Below are positions 41,049-49,214 of a stretch of DNA of 64,000 nucleotides, in pieces. Under the pieces are notes generated by a model. That model was not told the DNA's origin, searched no databases, and saw only the letters and a list, made by a program, of their open reading frames with translations. A program made the translations under genes and the position numbers. Source of the stretch: Salegentibacter sp. R32 (GTDB lineage Bacteria > Bacteroidota > Bacteroidia > Flavobacteriales > Flavobacteriaceae); the NCBI RefSeq assembly GCF_008692195.1, contig NZ_RXOM01000018.1, positions 124,001-188,000 of the forward strand, read 5' to 3'. Every line of letters begins with the position of its first letter. Position 1 is the stretch's first letter.

Positions 41049-42438
41049 GGTAACCTAAAATTTTAAGTAAGTCTTCACTTTTTTGTTGTTCACTAAATAG
41101 TTTGGTAGAAATATTTCCGTTTTCATCTTTATTAATCAAGATATGTTTTGGCGATGGGATTAAACAGTGTTGTAATCCGCCAAAACCGCCAATAGTTTCT
41201 TGATATGCTCCTGTATTGAAGAAGCCGATATATAATGGCTTTTCTTTTTTGAATTTTGGTAAATAAATAGCGTTCATGTTTTGTTCGCTATTGTAATAAT
41301 CGTCGCTATCACAAGTAAGTCCGCCCAGCAATACACGCTCATATTCATCATTCCAACGGTTAACGGCCAACATGATAAAACGTTTATTAATGGCCCAAGT
41401 ATCGGGTAAAGTCGTGATGAAAGAAGAGTTAATCATATTCCATTTCTCACGGTCGTTTTGTTGCTTTTGGTATAACACTTCATAGATCGCTCCGCCACTT
41501 TCGCCTACGGTAAAACTTCCGAATTCCGTAAAAATATGCGGAACGGGAACTTCTGCTTCCTGACAAGCAATGTTGATTTGGTTGATAATTTCATCCACCA
41601 TGTATTGGTAATCATAATCAAATTGAAGCGAATTTTTAATTGGGAAACCGCCACCAATATTTAAACTGTCTAATGTTGGACAAATACGTTTTAAGCGAAT
41701 ATAAACTTTTAAGCATTTTAGCAATTCGTTCCAATAATAAGCGGTGTCGCGAATGCCGGTATTAATGAAAAAGTGAAGCATTTTCAGTTCAACTTTATCA
41801 TTGTTCTTTATTTGTTCTTCGTAAAACGGAACAATATTTTTGTATCCAATTCCTAACCTAGATGTGTAAAATTCAAATTTAGGTTCTTCTTCTGAAGCAA
41901 TACGGATTCCTATTTTAAAATCATCTTTAATTTCTTCGGTAAGAAGGTCAATTTCTTCATAATTATCAATAATCGGAATACAATTTTCGTGTCCGTTATT
42001 AATTAATCTTCCAATATTGGTAATGTACTGTTCACGTTTAAAGCCATTGCAAATCACATAAGTATCTTTAGTGATTTTTCCTGACTTCTGAAGTTTTTCA
42101 ACAATATTGATATCAAAAGCCGATGAAGTTTCAATATGAATATCATTCTTTAGAGCTTCATCTAAAACGTGCTGAAAATGTGAACTTTTGGTACAATAAC
42201 AATAGTTGTAATTGCCTTTGTAACTATGTTTTTCAATTGCTCCAGAAAACCACTGTTTGGCTTTTTGAATATTCTCTGAAATTTTTGGTAAATAGGTGAA
42301 TTTTAAAGGAGCTCCATATTCTTTTGTCAACTCCATTAAATCTATTCCATGAAATTGTAAGGTGTCTTCTTTTAAATCAAACTCTTCTTGCGGAAAATAA
42401 TAAGTTTGATCTATTAGATCTATATATTTTGTATTCAT
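41038..42438 (-). CDS. speA: PLP-dependent arginine decarboxylase (fold III, short form)
   Basis: The 466-residue protein is an alanine-racemase-fold decarboxylase: the PLP-binding Lys lies in NYCYCTKSSHFQHVL (near 78), the glycine-rich phosphate loop is LNIGGGFPI, and the substrate-site segment GLTCDSDDYY carries the conserved Cys-Asp. It is shorter than the about 630-residue E. coli SpeA, but the neighbouring agmatinase (11-nt overlap) indicates that arginine is decarboxylated to agmatine. An ornithine or diaminopimelate substrate is less likely given this context. The ATG at 42438 is the only reasonable start. Confidence 0.92.
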   Translation of the reverse strand: MNTKYIDLIDQTYYFPQEEFDLKEDTLQFHGIDLMELTKEYGAPLKFTYLPKISENIQKAKQWFSGAIEKHSYKGNYNYCYCTKSSHFQHVLDEALKNDIHIETSSAFDINIVEKLQKSGKITKDTYVICNGFKREQYITNIGRLINNGHENCIPIIDNYEEIDLLTEEIKDDFKIGIRIASEEEPKFEFYTSRLGIGYKNIVPFYEEQIKNNDKVELKMLHFFINTGIRDTAYYWNELLKCLKVYIRLKRICPTLDSLNIGGGFPIKNSLQFDYDYQYMVDEIINQINIACQEAEVPVPHIFTEFGSFTVGESGGAIYEVLYQKQQNDREKWNMINSSFITTLPDTWAINKRFIMLAVNRWNDEYERVLLGGLTCDSDDYYNSEQNMNAIYLPKFKKEKPLYIGFFNTGAYQETIGGFGGLQHCLIPSPKHILINKDENGNISTKLFSEQQKSEDLLKILGYHDN

Positions 42439-42515
42439 TAATTTTTATTGAAATATATTGAGATTTTGCTAAAATTAATTTAAAGATATAAAAAGATGAA
42501 AAAATCAATCTTAAA

Positions 42516-42687
42516 TTAACGCAAAATTTGTTTTGAAGTAACCGGAACAAAAGCCAGTTCTTGATAGAAAGAAGGTTTTAATGCGGAAGCTAGCTTTAAA
42601 ATTCGGTCGATTACCTGGTAACCTGTTTTTGAAATTGACTTCCTCACGTTCAAAAACCCGAAACTATAAACAGTATTCAATTTGTTC
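42516..42687 (-). pseudogene. Possible gene remnant between speA and the pseudouridine synthase gene
   Basis: A minus-strand frame open from 42687 to a TAA at 42516-42518 has a protein-like composition (KTGYQVIDRILKLASA, then FYQELAFVPVTSKQILR) but no ATG. GTG at 42647 would give 43 residues. It matches no family I know. The rest of the 376-bp gap contains only AT-rich sequence and a terminator. It may be the 3' end of a decayed gene or a chance frame. Confidence 0.3.
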
Positions 42688-42762
42688 AGCTAAATGCAAG
42701 ACAAATAAAATCTATTTTTTAATGTTGTGGAAGAGGCTAAATGTTAAAATTTATAAATAAAA

Positions 42763-42790
42763 AAGCCTCTTGAAAATGATCAAAAGGCTT
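42763..42790 (-). terminator. Terminator of the pseudouridine synthase gene
   Basis: On the minus strand AAGCC and GGCTT close a hairpin with an additional TTGA/TCAA inner stem, followed by TTTTTTATTTA. It lies 25 nt after the stop codon. Confidence 0.65.
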
Positions 42791-42814
42791 ACCTAATTTT
42801 AAATCAACTTAGTT

Positions 42815-43648
42815 TTATAACATCCCTAAGTTAATTACTTCTTGTTGGGTTAAATGCCTAAAACGGCCTCTAGGTAAATCTTTTTTGGTTAAACCACCAT
42901 AAACTACGCGGTCTAGTTTCACTACTTCGTAACCTAATTTCTTAAATGTACGTTGTACAATATGTGGTCGGGTGCTTTGCAGTTCAATCCCGATTTCCCG
43001 TTTGGGACGGTTATCTACATAACTAATTTCATCCACAATTACTTTTCCATCTTCTAAGCAGATCTTTCCGTCACGAATGATTTCTAGATCTTCCTGTTCT
43101 AAATTTCTATTCAGCTCTACATGATAAATCTGTCGGATCCTTTTTTTCGGGCTTCCCAAGTTTTTTGACATTGTCCCATCATTGGTAAAAAGTAAAAGGC
43201 CGGTTGTACTTGTGTCTAATTTCCCTACAGGGTCTAATTTAGATTTTGAGGCGTTGGCAATTAAATCCATCACGGTGCGGTTGTTTCGTTCTAAACTTCC
43301 GGTTACGTAAAAACCTGTAGGTTTATTCAGTAGAACGTATTCTTTTTTCTCGGGACTGATTCTTCTTCCGTCAAATTTCACCTCGTCGGTGAGTTTTACC
43401 TTATGGCCCATTTCTGTAACCACTTCGCCATTTACACGAACGTTTCCGGCTTGAATATAAATATCGGCATCACGACGGCTACAGATTCCGGCGTTGGAAA
43501 TGTATTTATTTAAACGCATTCCTGCTTCTGGGTCTTTTACCTGTTTGTCAACAGCAACATTCTGTTGAGGTTTATTGTTGTTTTTTTTCTTGAAAGGCTT
43601 ATTTTTCTTCTTCATATCTCCTTTTCCTGATTTCTTAAAATTGCCCAT
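42815..43648 (-). CDS. rRNA pseudouridine synthase (RluB/RsuA family)
   Basis: The 277-residue protein starts with a lysine/asparagine-rich disordered tail of about 38 residues. An S4 RNA-binding domain follows (GMRLNKYISNAGICSRRDADIYIQAGNVRVNG), then the synthase domain with LNKPTGFYVTG, the catalytic Asp in GKLDTSTTGLLLFTNDG, and the late KKLGYEVVKLDRVVYGGLTKKDLPRGRFRHLT. It isomerises a uridine in rRNA, most likely in 23S by analogy with RluB, but the exact site cannot be read from sequence. Confidence 0.95.
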   Translation of the reverse strand: MGNFKKSGKGDMKKKNKPFKKKNNNKPQQNVAVDKQVKDPEAGMRLNKYISNAGICSRRDADIYIQAGNVRVNGEVVTEMGHKVKLTDEVKFDGRRISPEKKEYVLLNKPTGFYVTGSLERNNRTVMDLIANASKSKLDPVGKLDTSTTGLLLFTNDGTMSKNLGSPKKRIRQIYHVELNRNLEQEDLEIIRDGKICLEDGKVIVDEISYVDNRPKREIGIELQSTRPHIVQRTFKKLGYEVVKLDRVVYGGLTKKDLPRGRFRHLTQQEVINLGML

Positions 43649-43737
43649 AGCTTAAATTTTTTGCAAAGGTACGGATTAATAAATGAATTATCAGAAATGT
43701 AGAATTAATAATTAACTGTTGATTTACAATAGATTAA

Positions 43738-44652
43738 TTATAAAACTCTATTTAAAACTACATCAATATCAATTAATAAAATACTGAAAACCCCAATTAC
43801 AATAATTAATTTTAATAAGTTGTGGAGTAAAGTGTATTGGAGTTTAGAAGAAGATTTCCATAAAAAAAAGAGAAAAATAATCATGAGAATAAAGCTTAGA
43901 AAAAAGTAGTAATGCATATAACCAATCTCAAATTTTTTGGAAATTAAAATGAGCGTAGGAACAAGCGTAAGAGCGACTAAAGAACTCAGAATCATTTTTG
44001 AAAATTTTACACCATAAACTACCGGAATAGTACGGTAATCTTGAGTGAGGTCTCCTTTTAAATTCTCTAAGTCTTTGGTTAATTCCCGAATGGAAATAAT
44101 AAGAAAAAGAAAAGTAGCGTGCACAAAAATCACCATATCAAAATTTTGATAATAGACGAAGACCACAAAAAAAGGCGTGATGGCTAAAATGGAAGCTACT
44201 AAAGTTCCTATAAATGGATATTTTTTGAGTCTATGGGAGTAGAGCCAAAGGAAAAAGATAAACACTGAAAAGAAAATTACTGCTTTAAACGAAACATAAC
44301 TTGCTAAAATTACGGAGAGAAAATTCAGTGTAAAATAAATGGCCAGTTTTGTTTTTTGGCTAATGTAATTATCCAGTAAAGTTTTGTGAGGCCGATTAAT
44401 TAAATCTTTTTCAGCGTCGTAAAAATTATTGATTAAATAACCGGAAGCAATCGCAAAGGTAGAAGCAATGACCAGGACAAATAAATTGACATCAAAAAGC
44501 ACATCCCTAATCGGGGTGTTTGGTGCCAAAATATAGATGGAAGCCAAATATTGAGCAATGAATATAATAAGAATATTATAGCCACGCACTACCGAAAACA
44601 AACTTGCCAGTTTTAATAATACGAGTTTGTTTTTTCGTGAAAGCATCCCCAT
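43738..44652 (-). CDS. UbiA-family prenyltransferase
   Basis: The 304-residue membrane protein has about eight helices and the two aspartate-rich UbiA sites: NNFYDAEKDLINRPHKT (NxxxD type, near 85) and SIRELTKDLENLKGDLTQDYRTIPVVYG (near 200). In flavobacteria such proteins are often annotated as geranylgeranylglycerol-phosphate geranylgeranyltransferase-like. The lipid acceptor here is not known. It follows mevalonate-pathway genes on the same strand by 21 nt, so it may use the prenyl diphosphates they lead to. Confidence 0.88.
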   Translation of the reverse strand: MGMLSRKNKLVLLKLASLFSVVRGYNILIIFIAQYLASIYILAPNTPIRDVLFDVNLFVLVIASTFAIASGYLINNFYDAEKDLINRPHKTLLDNYISQKTKLAIYFTLNFLSVILASYVSFKAVIFFSVFIFFLWLYSHRLKKYPFIGTLVASILAITPFFVVFVYYQNFDMVIFVHATFLFLIISIRELTKDLENLKGDLTQDYRTIPVVYGVKFSKMILSSLVALTLVPTLILISKKFEIGYMHYYFFLSFILMIIFLFFLWKSSSKLQYTLLHNLLKLIIVIGVFSILLIDIDVVLNRVL

Positions 44653-44673
44653 AAATTAAGATTGAGGAATTTC

Positions 44674-45618
44674 TTAGAATGTATAAACTACTTCTAGATT
44701 ATGGTTTTTCAGTGCTTTTCTAGCTTGTTCAATATCTTCTGTAAAACCTAAAATATAACCGCCACCACCGGAACCACAAAGTTTTAAGTAATAGTGACCG
44801 GTATCGATTCCTTCTTTCCAAAGTTTATGAAATTGCTTCGGAATCATCGGTTTAAAGTTATCTAAAACCACGTGAGAAAGTTGTTTGATGTTAGAAAATA
44901 GTGATTTTACATCACCTTTCATAAAATCTTCCACACAAGCATCGGTGTGTTTTACAAATTTATCTTTCAACATTTTACGAAAACCTTCTTGTTTTAGGTT
45001 TTCCATAAAAAGATTTACCAACGGAGCAGTTTCACCTACCATTCCACTATCTAATAAAAATACTGCGCCTTTTCCTTCTTTCGATTGAGAAGGGATTCCT
45101 GCCGCTTCAATATTGTCTTTAGAATTGATAAGAATAGGTAAACTTAAATAACTGTTTAATGGATCTAGTCCTGAAGATTTTCCGTGGAAAAAGGATTCCA
45201 TTTCACCGAAGATTTTTTTCAGCTTCAACAGTTTTTCCCGACTTAAATTCTCAAGAACGGTAATTTTATTCAATGCATATTTATCGTAAATCGCAGCTAC
45301 TAAAGCTCCGCTACTTCCTACGCCATAACCTTGCGGAATACTACTGTCAAAATACATTCCGGCTTCAATATCTTTGGTTAATTCTTCTAAATCGAATTGA
45401 ACTAACTTCGGAAATTTAATTTGCAGTTCACCTAAATAATCGGCAAAACGCTTAAGGTTATTGTTTGATTTTTGTTGCACTTCAGAAAGATCACTATTAA
45501 TTTTTAAAGCGCCGTTGTATAAATTGTAAGGAATTAGGAGACCTTTAGAATGCTTAATCATTCCATACTCTCCAAACAAAATAATCTTAGAATAAAATAA
45601 AGGTCCTTTCATAATCAA
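44674..45618 (-). CDS. GHMP kinase, mevalonate kinase-like
   Basis: The 314-residue protein begins with YSKIILFGEYGMIKHSKGL (substrate and ATP loop of mevalonate kinases) and carries the GHMP motif IPQGYGVGSSGALVAAIY near 96-113. A late KLCGSGGGGYILGFTED matches motif 3 (near 280-295). It probably phosphorylates mevalonate. Its location 15 nt after the diphosphomevalonate decarboxylase gene supports this. Start may be either the first ATG or the one two codons later. Confidence 0.88.
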   Translation of the reverse strand: MIMKGPLFYSKIILFGEYGMIKHSKGLLIPYNLYNGALKINSDLSEVQQKSNNNLKRFADYLGELQIKFPKLVQFDLEELTKDIEAGMYFDSSIPQGYGVGSSGALVAAIYDKYALNKITVLENLSREKLLKLKKIFGEMESFFHGKSSGLDPLNSYLSLPILINSKDNIEAAGIPSQSKEGKGAVFLLDSGMVGETAPLVNLFMENLKQEGFRKMLKDKFVKHTDACVEDFMKGDVKSLFSNIKQLSHVVLDNFKPMIPKQFHKLWKEGIDTGHYYLKLCGSGGGGYILGFTEDIEQARKALKNHNLEVVYTF

Positions 45619-45633
45619 GTATTCGTTGAAAAC

Positions 45634-46719
45634 TTAAGCCAACTGTTTTGCTCCGGTTCCAACATTATCACAAATATACTGAGCATTTTGACAATGTGCA
45701 ACTAACTGGTTCTTAATGAAATCTAAAATTTCAGTTTTTTCAGCTTCAGGATAGAGTAAGTGCACATTTGCGCCGGCATCTAACGTAAAACATAGTTTAG
45801 AACCGCTTTCGTTTCGATACTTCCATATTTTATTTATAATATGAATAGAATTTGGTTTCATTAAAATATAATAAGGATTACTTGTTAGCATTACGGCATG
45901 TAATGCTAATGCTTCACTTTCAACCAGATTGATAAACGCATCTAGATCTCCAAACTCAAGGATAGTCTGTATTTTTACCAAATTATTAAATGCTTGCTGA
46001 AATCTCGCTTCTGCATAAGGGTGGTCGTGCATTAATCCATGACCAACGGTACTACTTACCGTTTTTTCACCCTTATCGACCAGTAAAATAGTGTCTTGAT
46101 AGGTTTTAAAAATAGGGTGTACTCGGTACGGATATGCTGTTCCGAATAAATTACTGCTGTTTTCAATTTTTTGATGTTCTCCCCAAACTACCAAACCGCC
46201 TTCAATACTTCTTGCAGCACTCCCAGAACCTAATCGAGCTAAAAAAGAGGCTTTTTTCTTGAAATAAGCCGAAGAAACTTCTGGGTTAAATTGCTGTTCT
46301 AAACTCATTAAACAACAAGCCAAGGCACTCATTCCGCTTGCTGAAGAAGCAATTCCGCTACTGTGCGGAAAAGAATTGGAAGTTTTTATGGTAAAATGAT
46401 AATCTTTCAAGAAAGGAACATAAGTTTCAATCCGTTCAAAGAACTTTTTGATTTTTGGTTCAAATGAAGGAGCTTTTTCTTCCTCTAACAAAACTTCAAA
46501 AGAAAAATTTTCAGTTCTGGTAATCGGTCGGTATTCAAGGGTTGTGGTGGTTTTACAATTATTCAATGTAAAGCTCACCGATGGATTTTTAGGAAGTTGT
46601 TCGCCGTATTTTCCCCAGTATTTTACCAAAGCAATATTACTGGGAGATTCCCAAGTAACTTTTCCTTCGGTTAAACTTTCTTTTGGTTGCGGAAAAACAA
46701 ACTCTTGTACCATCATCAC
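45634..46719 (-). CDS. mvaD: Diphosphomevalonate decarboxylase
   Basis: The 361-residue GHMP-family enzyme shows SPSNIALVKYWGKYGEQLPKNPSVSFTLN near the N-terminus, FPHSSGIASSASGMSALACCLMSL (ATP loop), GSGSAARSIEGGLVVWGE and a late FTLDAGANVHLLYPE with the catalytic Asp region. It makes isopentenyl diphosphate from mevalonate diphosphate. With the kinase and UbiA genes downstream it forms a mevalonate/prenyl operon. A TATATTTG-like box on the minus strand at 46741-46734 may be its promoter -7 element. Confidence 0.95.
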   Translation of the reverse strand: MMMVQEFVFPQPKESLTEGKVTWESPSNIALVKYWGKYGEQLPKNPSVSFTLNNCKTTTTLEYRPITRTENFSFEVLLEEEKAPSFEPKIKKFFERIETYVPFLKDYHFTIKTSNSFPHSSGIASSASGMSALACCLMSLEQQFNPEVSSAYFKKKASFLARLGSGSAARSIEGGLVVWGEHQKIENSSNLFGTAYPYRVHPIFKTYQDTILLVDKGEKTVSSTVGHGLMHDHPYAEARFQQAFNNLVKIQTILEFGDLDAFINLVESEALALHAVMLTSNPYYILMKPNSIHIINKIWKYRNESGSKLCFTLDAGANVHLLYPEAEKTEILDFIKNQLVAHCQNAQYICDNVGTGAKQLA

Positions 46720-46813
46720 TTTAAAAATTTCTGCAAATATAAACGATTAGATAGGCGATGTGGTTGTAGAAATTCAAAAATAATTCTAAATTAGAACGCG
46801 ACTAAGATAACTT

Positions 46814-47293
46814 ATGAACAATAGACCCAATTATTTAAAAATTTTAGCCAGCACTTTTGCTTGTGTACTTCTAGGTTTTCTAAGTACGCTTGCCATACAA
46901 AGCGTGTTGCACGATTGGTTGGCGGTAATTAATAAACCTTCTTTTGTGGTGCCGGATTGGTTATACACTTCGCTCTGGCTAGTTAATTTTGCCTTGATGG
47001 GAATTGCTGCCGGAATTGTTTGGAGTAGGGGATTGCATCACGTTTGGGTAAAAACCGCCTTGTACCATTTTGGGTTTCAGGTTTTATTAACAGCAGCTTG
47101 GTTCCTTACCTTTTTTGAAATGAAAATGTTAATGCTTAGTTTTTTACTCACCTTAGCACTGTTTGTTTTGTTGCTGTTTACCGTAAAATGGTTTAAGGTC
47201 GTGAAACCCTCTGCCGCTTATTTATTAATTCCTTATACGTTTTGGATTGCTTACACCGCCATTGTGAATTTTGAAATCTGGCGATTAAACTGA
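46814..47293 (+). CDS. TspO/MBR-family membrane protein
   Basis: The 159-residue protein has five transmembrane helices and TspO signatures: INKPSFVVPDWLYTSLWLVNFALMGIAAGIVW (the P-x-W/W-x-Y region), then HFGFQVLLTAAWFLTFF and the closing YTFWIAYTAIVNFEIWRLN. TspO binds porphyrins and modulates tetrapyrrole or stress responses. It stands alone, 94 nt from the divergent mvaD gene and 68 nt before the next gene. Confidence 0.95.
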   Translation: MNNRPNYLKILASTFACVLLGFLSTLAIQSVLHDWLAVINKPSFVVPDWLYTSLWLVNFALMGIAAGIVWSRGLHHVWVKTALYHFGFQVLLTAAWFLTFFEMKMLMLSFLLTLALFVLLLFTVKWFKVVKPSAAYLLIPYTFWIAYTAIVNFEIWRLN

Positions 47294-47361
47294 TAAAGTT
47301 TTATTAAACCAAGCGTTTTTCGAATTTTACTAGGTTATCTTTTCCGTAAAAACTGAATATT

Positions 47362-47883
47362 ATGGAAAAATGGTTCGAAGCATCCTCTACCTCAATTTTT
47401 GCGATAGCCATAACTTGCTTCGTGATTTATTTTTTAGTATTTCTATTTACCCGAATAGTTGGGAAACGGAGTTTTGCTAAAATGTCCAGCTTAGATTTTG
47501 CGATTACTATTGCAATTGGGTCGGTTATCGCTTCTACTATTATTTTAAAAAATGTAAGTTTAATACAAGGTAGTGTAGCGCTTTTATTGTTGTATTTAAT
47601 TCAGTTGATTGCAGCGCGACTAAGAAGAATAAAAGCTTTTAAGCAATTGTTGGATAACACTTCTTTATTGTTGATGGATAAAACCGAAATTTTACACCAT
47701 AACTTGAAAAAAGCCAATGTTACCGAAGACGATTTGAAAGCAAAACTTCGCGAAGCCAATGTTTTAAATCTTTCTGAAGTACGTGCCGTGGTATTTGAAA
47801 GTACCGGAGATATTTCTGTTTTACATACAACTGATAGTACTAAAGAATTGGAAAATTGGTTACTAACAGATGTAGATAGATAA
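47362..47883 (+). CDS. DUF421 (YetF-like) membrane protein
   Basis: The 173-residue protein has three N-terminal helices and the DUF421 core: YFLVFLFTRIVGKRSFAKMSSLDFAITIAIGSVIASTI, followed by the cytoplasmic domain with DNTSLLLMDKTEILHHNLKKANVTEDDLKAKLREANVLNLSEVRAVVFESTGDISV. Function is unknown. It overlaps the following gene by one base (TAATG). Confidence 0.93.
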   Translation: MEKWFEASSTSIFAIAITCFVIYFLVFLFTRIVGKRSFAKMSSLDFAITIAIGSVIASTIILKNVSLIQGSVALLLLYLIQLIAARLRRIKAFKQLLDNTSLLLMDKTEILHHNLKKANVTEDDLKAKLREANVLNLSEVRAVVFESTGDISVLHTTDSTKELENWLLTDVDR

Positions 47884-48494
47884 TGTACCAACCCAAAAAA
47901 TATAAAAAGCAAGATTCGGAATATATTTTCAGCTTCATTCAGCAGCATCCTTTTGCAACGTTTGTGATGCAAAATGAAGAATTGCAAGCCACTCATATTC
48001 CGGTGTTGGTAGAAGGTAAACCGAAAGATTTTAGATTGTATAGCCATATTGCCAACCATAACGAAATGTTTTCTGCCTTAAGAAACGGAGCGAAAGCTTT
48101 ATTGATTTTTCAAGGTGAAGACGCCTATGTTTCTTCCTCTTGGTATGCTGAAAAAGATATTAGTACGTGGGACTATTCGGCAGTTCATGTTTCTGTGGAA
48201 ATTCAACTTCAAACAAAAGAAGAATTAGAAAATTCCTTAGAGAAGTTGGTATATCGTTTTGAGAAAGATCAACAACAACCCTTATTTTATAAAGATATCC
48301 CGAAGCAAATCATAGCAGAACATTTACCGTTGATAACCGGTTTTTGGGCCAAGCCAATTCAAGTGAAAGCTATTGCCAAACACCATCAAGGTTCTCAAGA
48401 AAAAGATGTGAAAAGTGTAATTAATCATTTAACCAGAAACGGGAATCCTAGTTTAGCTGAAAAAATTAAAAAAGAAAATTTAAAAAATAAGTAG
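47883..48494 (+). CDS. PaiB-family FMN-binding protein
   Basis: The 203-residue protein has the PaiB layout: MYQPKKYKKQDSEYIFSFIQQHPFATFVM, THIPVLVEG, LYSHIANHNEMFSAL, IFQGEDAYVSSSWYAEKDISTWDYSAVHVSVEIQ, and the late ITGFWAKPIQVKAIAKHHQG. PaiB homologues bind FMN or act as negative regulators of degradative enzymes, and some handle haem. It is translationally coupled to the DUF421 gene. The stop codon TAG shares its last base with a dispersed repeat element beginning GGGCGTTA. Confidence 0.9.
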   Translation: MYQPKKYKKQDSEYIFSFIQQHPFATFVMQNEELQATHIPVLVEGKPKDFRLYSHIANHNEMFSALRNGAKALLIFQGEDAYVSSSWYAEKDISTWDYSAVHVSVEIQLQTKEELENSLEKLVYRFEKDQQQPLFYKDIPKQIIAEHLPLITGFWAKPIQVKAIAKHHQGSQEKDVKSVINHLTRNGNPSLAEKIKKENLKNK

Positions 48495-48609
48495 GGCGTT
48501 ACCCGTTGGGTCGGACTGTTCGCTATACCTGCCTGCCGGCAGGCAGGTCTTTTTTAAATTCCTGCGTAGGCAGAAATATAAAAAAGGATGCCGCTGCCAT
48601 CCCTAACGC
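48494..48609 (+). repeat. 116-bp dispersed element with GCGTTA...TAACGC ends
   Basis: GCGTTA (48496-48501) and TAACGC (48604-48609) form terminal inverted repeats. The interior holds GGGTCGGACTG, a 22-bp perfect palindrome (48527-48548), a T run, and the AAAAAGGATGCCGCTGCCAT right part. Related sequence is at 2766-2833 (inverted) and 38727-38769 (left half). It has the size and ends of a miniature inverted-repeat element. Confidence 0.75.
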
Positions 48610-48707
48610 AAAAAAATATTTGAAAACTCGTTAGATTAGCGAAAGATTAACAAAATACTTGAGTTTTTAGGATTATTTTTGTATTTTAATCCAAAACCTA
48701 TAAAAAT

Positions 48708-49034
48708 ATGTCAAATTCAGAACTTCAAGTAAGCAAAAAGTTAGTATGGGGAATGGTGATTGTCGGAATCTTATTTACGGTTTTGGGAGCATTTTTTAAA
48801 ATCATGCATTTTCCGTTAAATGGTGAACTCTTAACCTTTGGTATTTTTATTTCAGGGGTTTCGTGGGTGATTATTATGGCCGATATTATTCAGCAAGAAT
48901 TATACAATAAAGGCTTTTGGATTTTAAGTATGTTTATTCTTCCTTGGTTAACGCCACTCTTATACCTATACAGAAGAAATAACTTAATTCAATTTAATAC
49001 TTCTGCATTTTTAAAAGAAGATCATCAGGCTTAA
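48708..49034 (+). CDS. Small GldL-like membrane protein
   Basis: The 108-residue protein has three hydrophobic segments. The segment VIVGILFTVLGAFFKIMHFPLNGELLTFGIFISG resembles the N-terminal membrane part of gliding motor protein GldL (GALFKIMHWP). It lacks the long cytoplasmic tail of GldL and lies outside any gld cluster, so it is a relative rather than the motor subunit. A TATTTTTG box (48674-48681) lies 27 nt before the ATG. Confidence 0.8.
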   Translation: MSNSELQVSKKLVWGMVIVGILFTVLGAFFKIMHFPLNGELLTFGIFISGVSWVIIMADIIQQELYNKGFWILSMFILPWLTPLLYLYRRNNLIQFNTSAFLKEDHQA

Positions 49035-49062
49035 TCTTTTACTTTGAAAAATTTTTTCATTT

Positions 49063-49090
49063 TTTTTTCTTTATATTGATAAAGAAAAAA
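49063..49090. terminator. AT-only hairpin before the NACHT gene
   Basis: A 12-bp stem TTTTTTCTTTAT/ATAAAGAAAAAA encloses a 4-nt loop. It may end the GldL-like transcript, but the stem has one G-C pair only. The remainder of 49035-49214 is AT-rich with no gene. Confidence 0.35.
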
Positions 49091-49214
49091 TCATATGCAA
49101 ATCAGTATTTTGTTCATAATTTGATTATAAAGATGAAATCATTTTTATTATATGATACAATAAGAATAAGTTGCATTACATAGATTTAATATTTATCTGA
49201 ATCTGAAAAAAATA

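Noticed and set aside
47601-48059. 152-codon minus frame opposite DUF421 and PaiB-like genes
   Set aside because: Both plus-strand genes are well supported by family motifs. The minus frame has no recognisable pattern.
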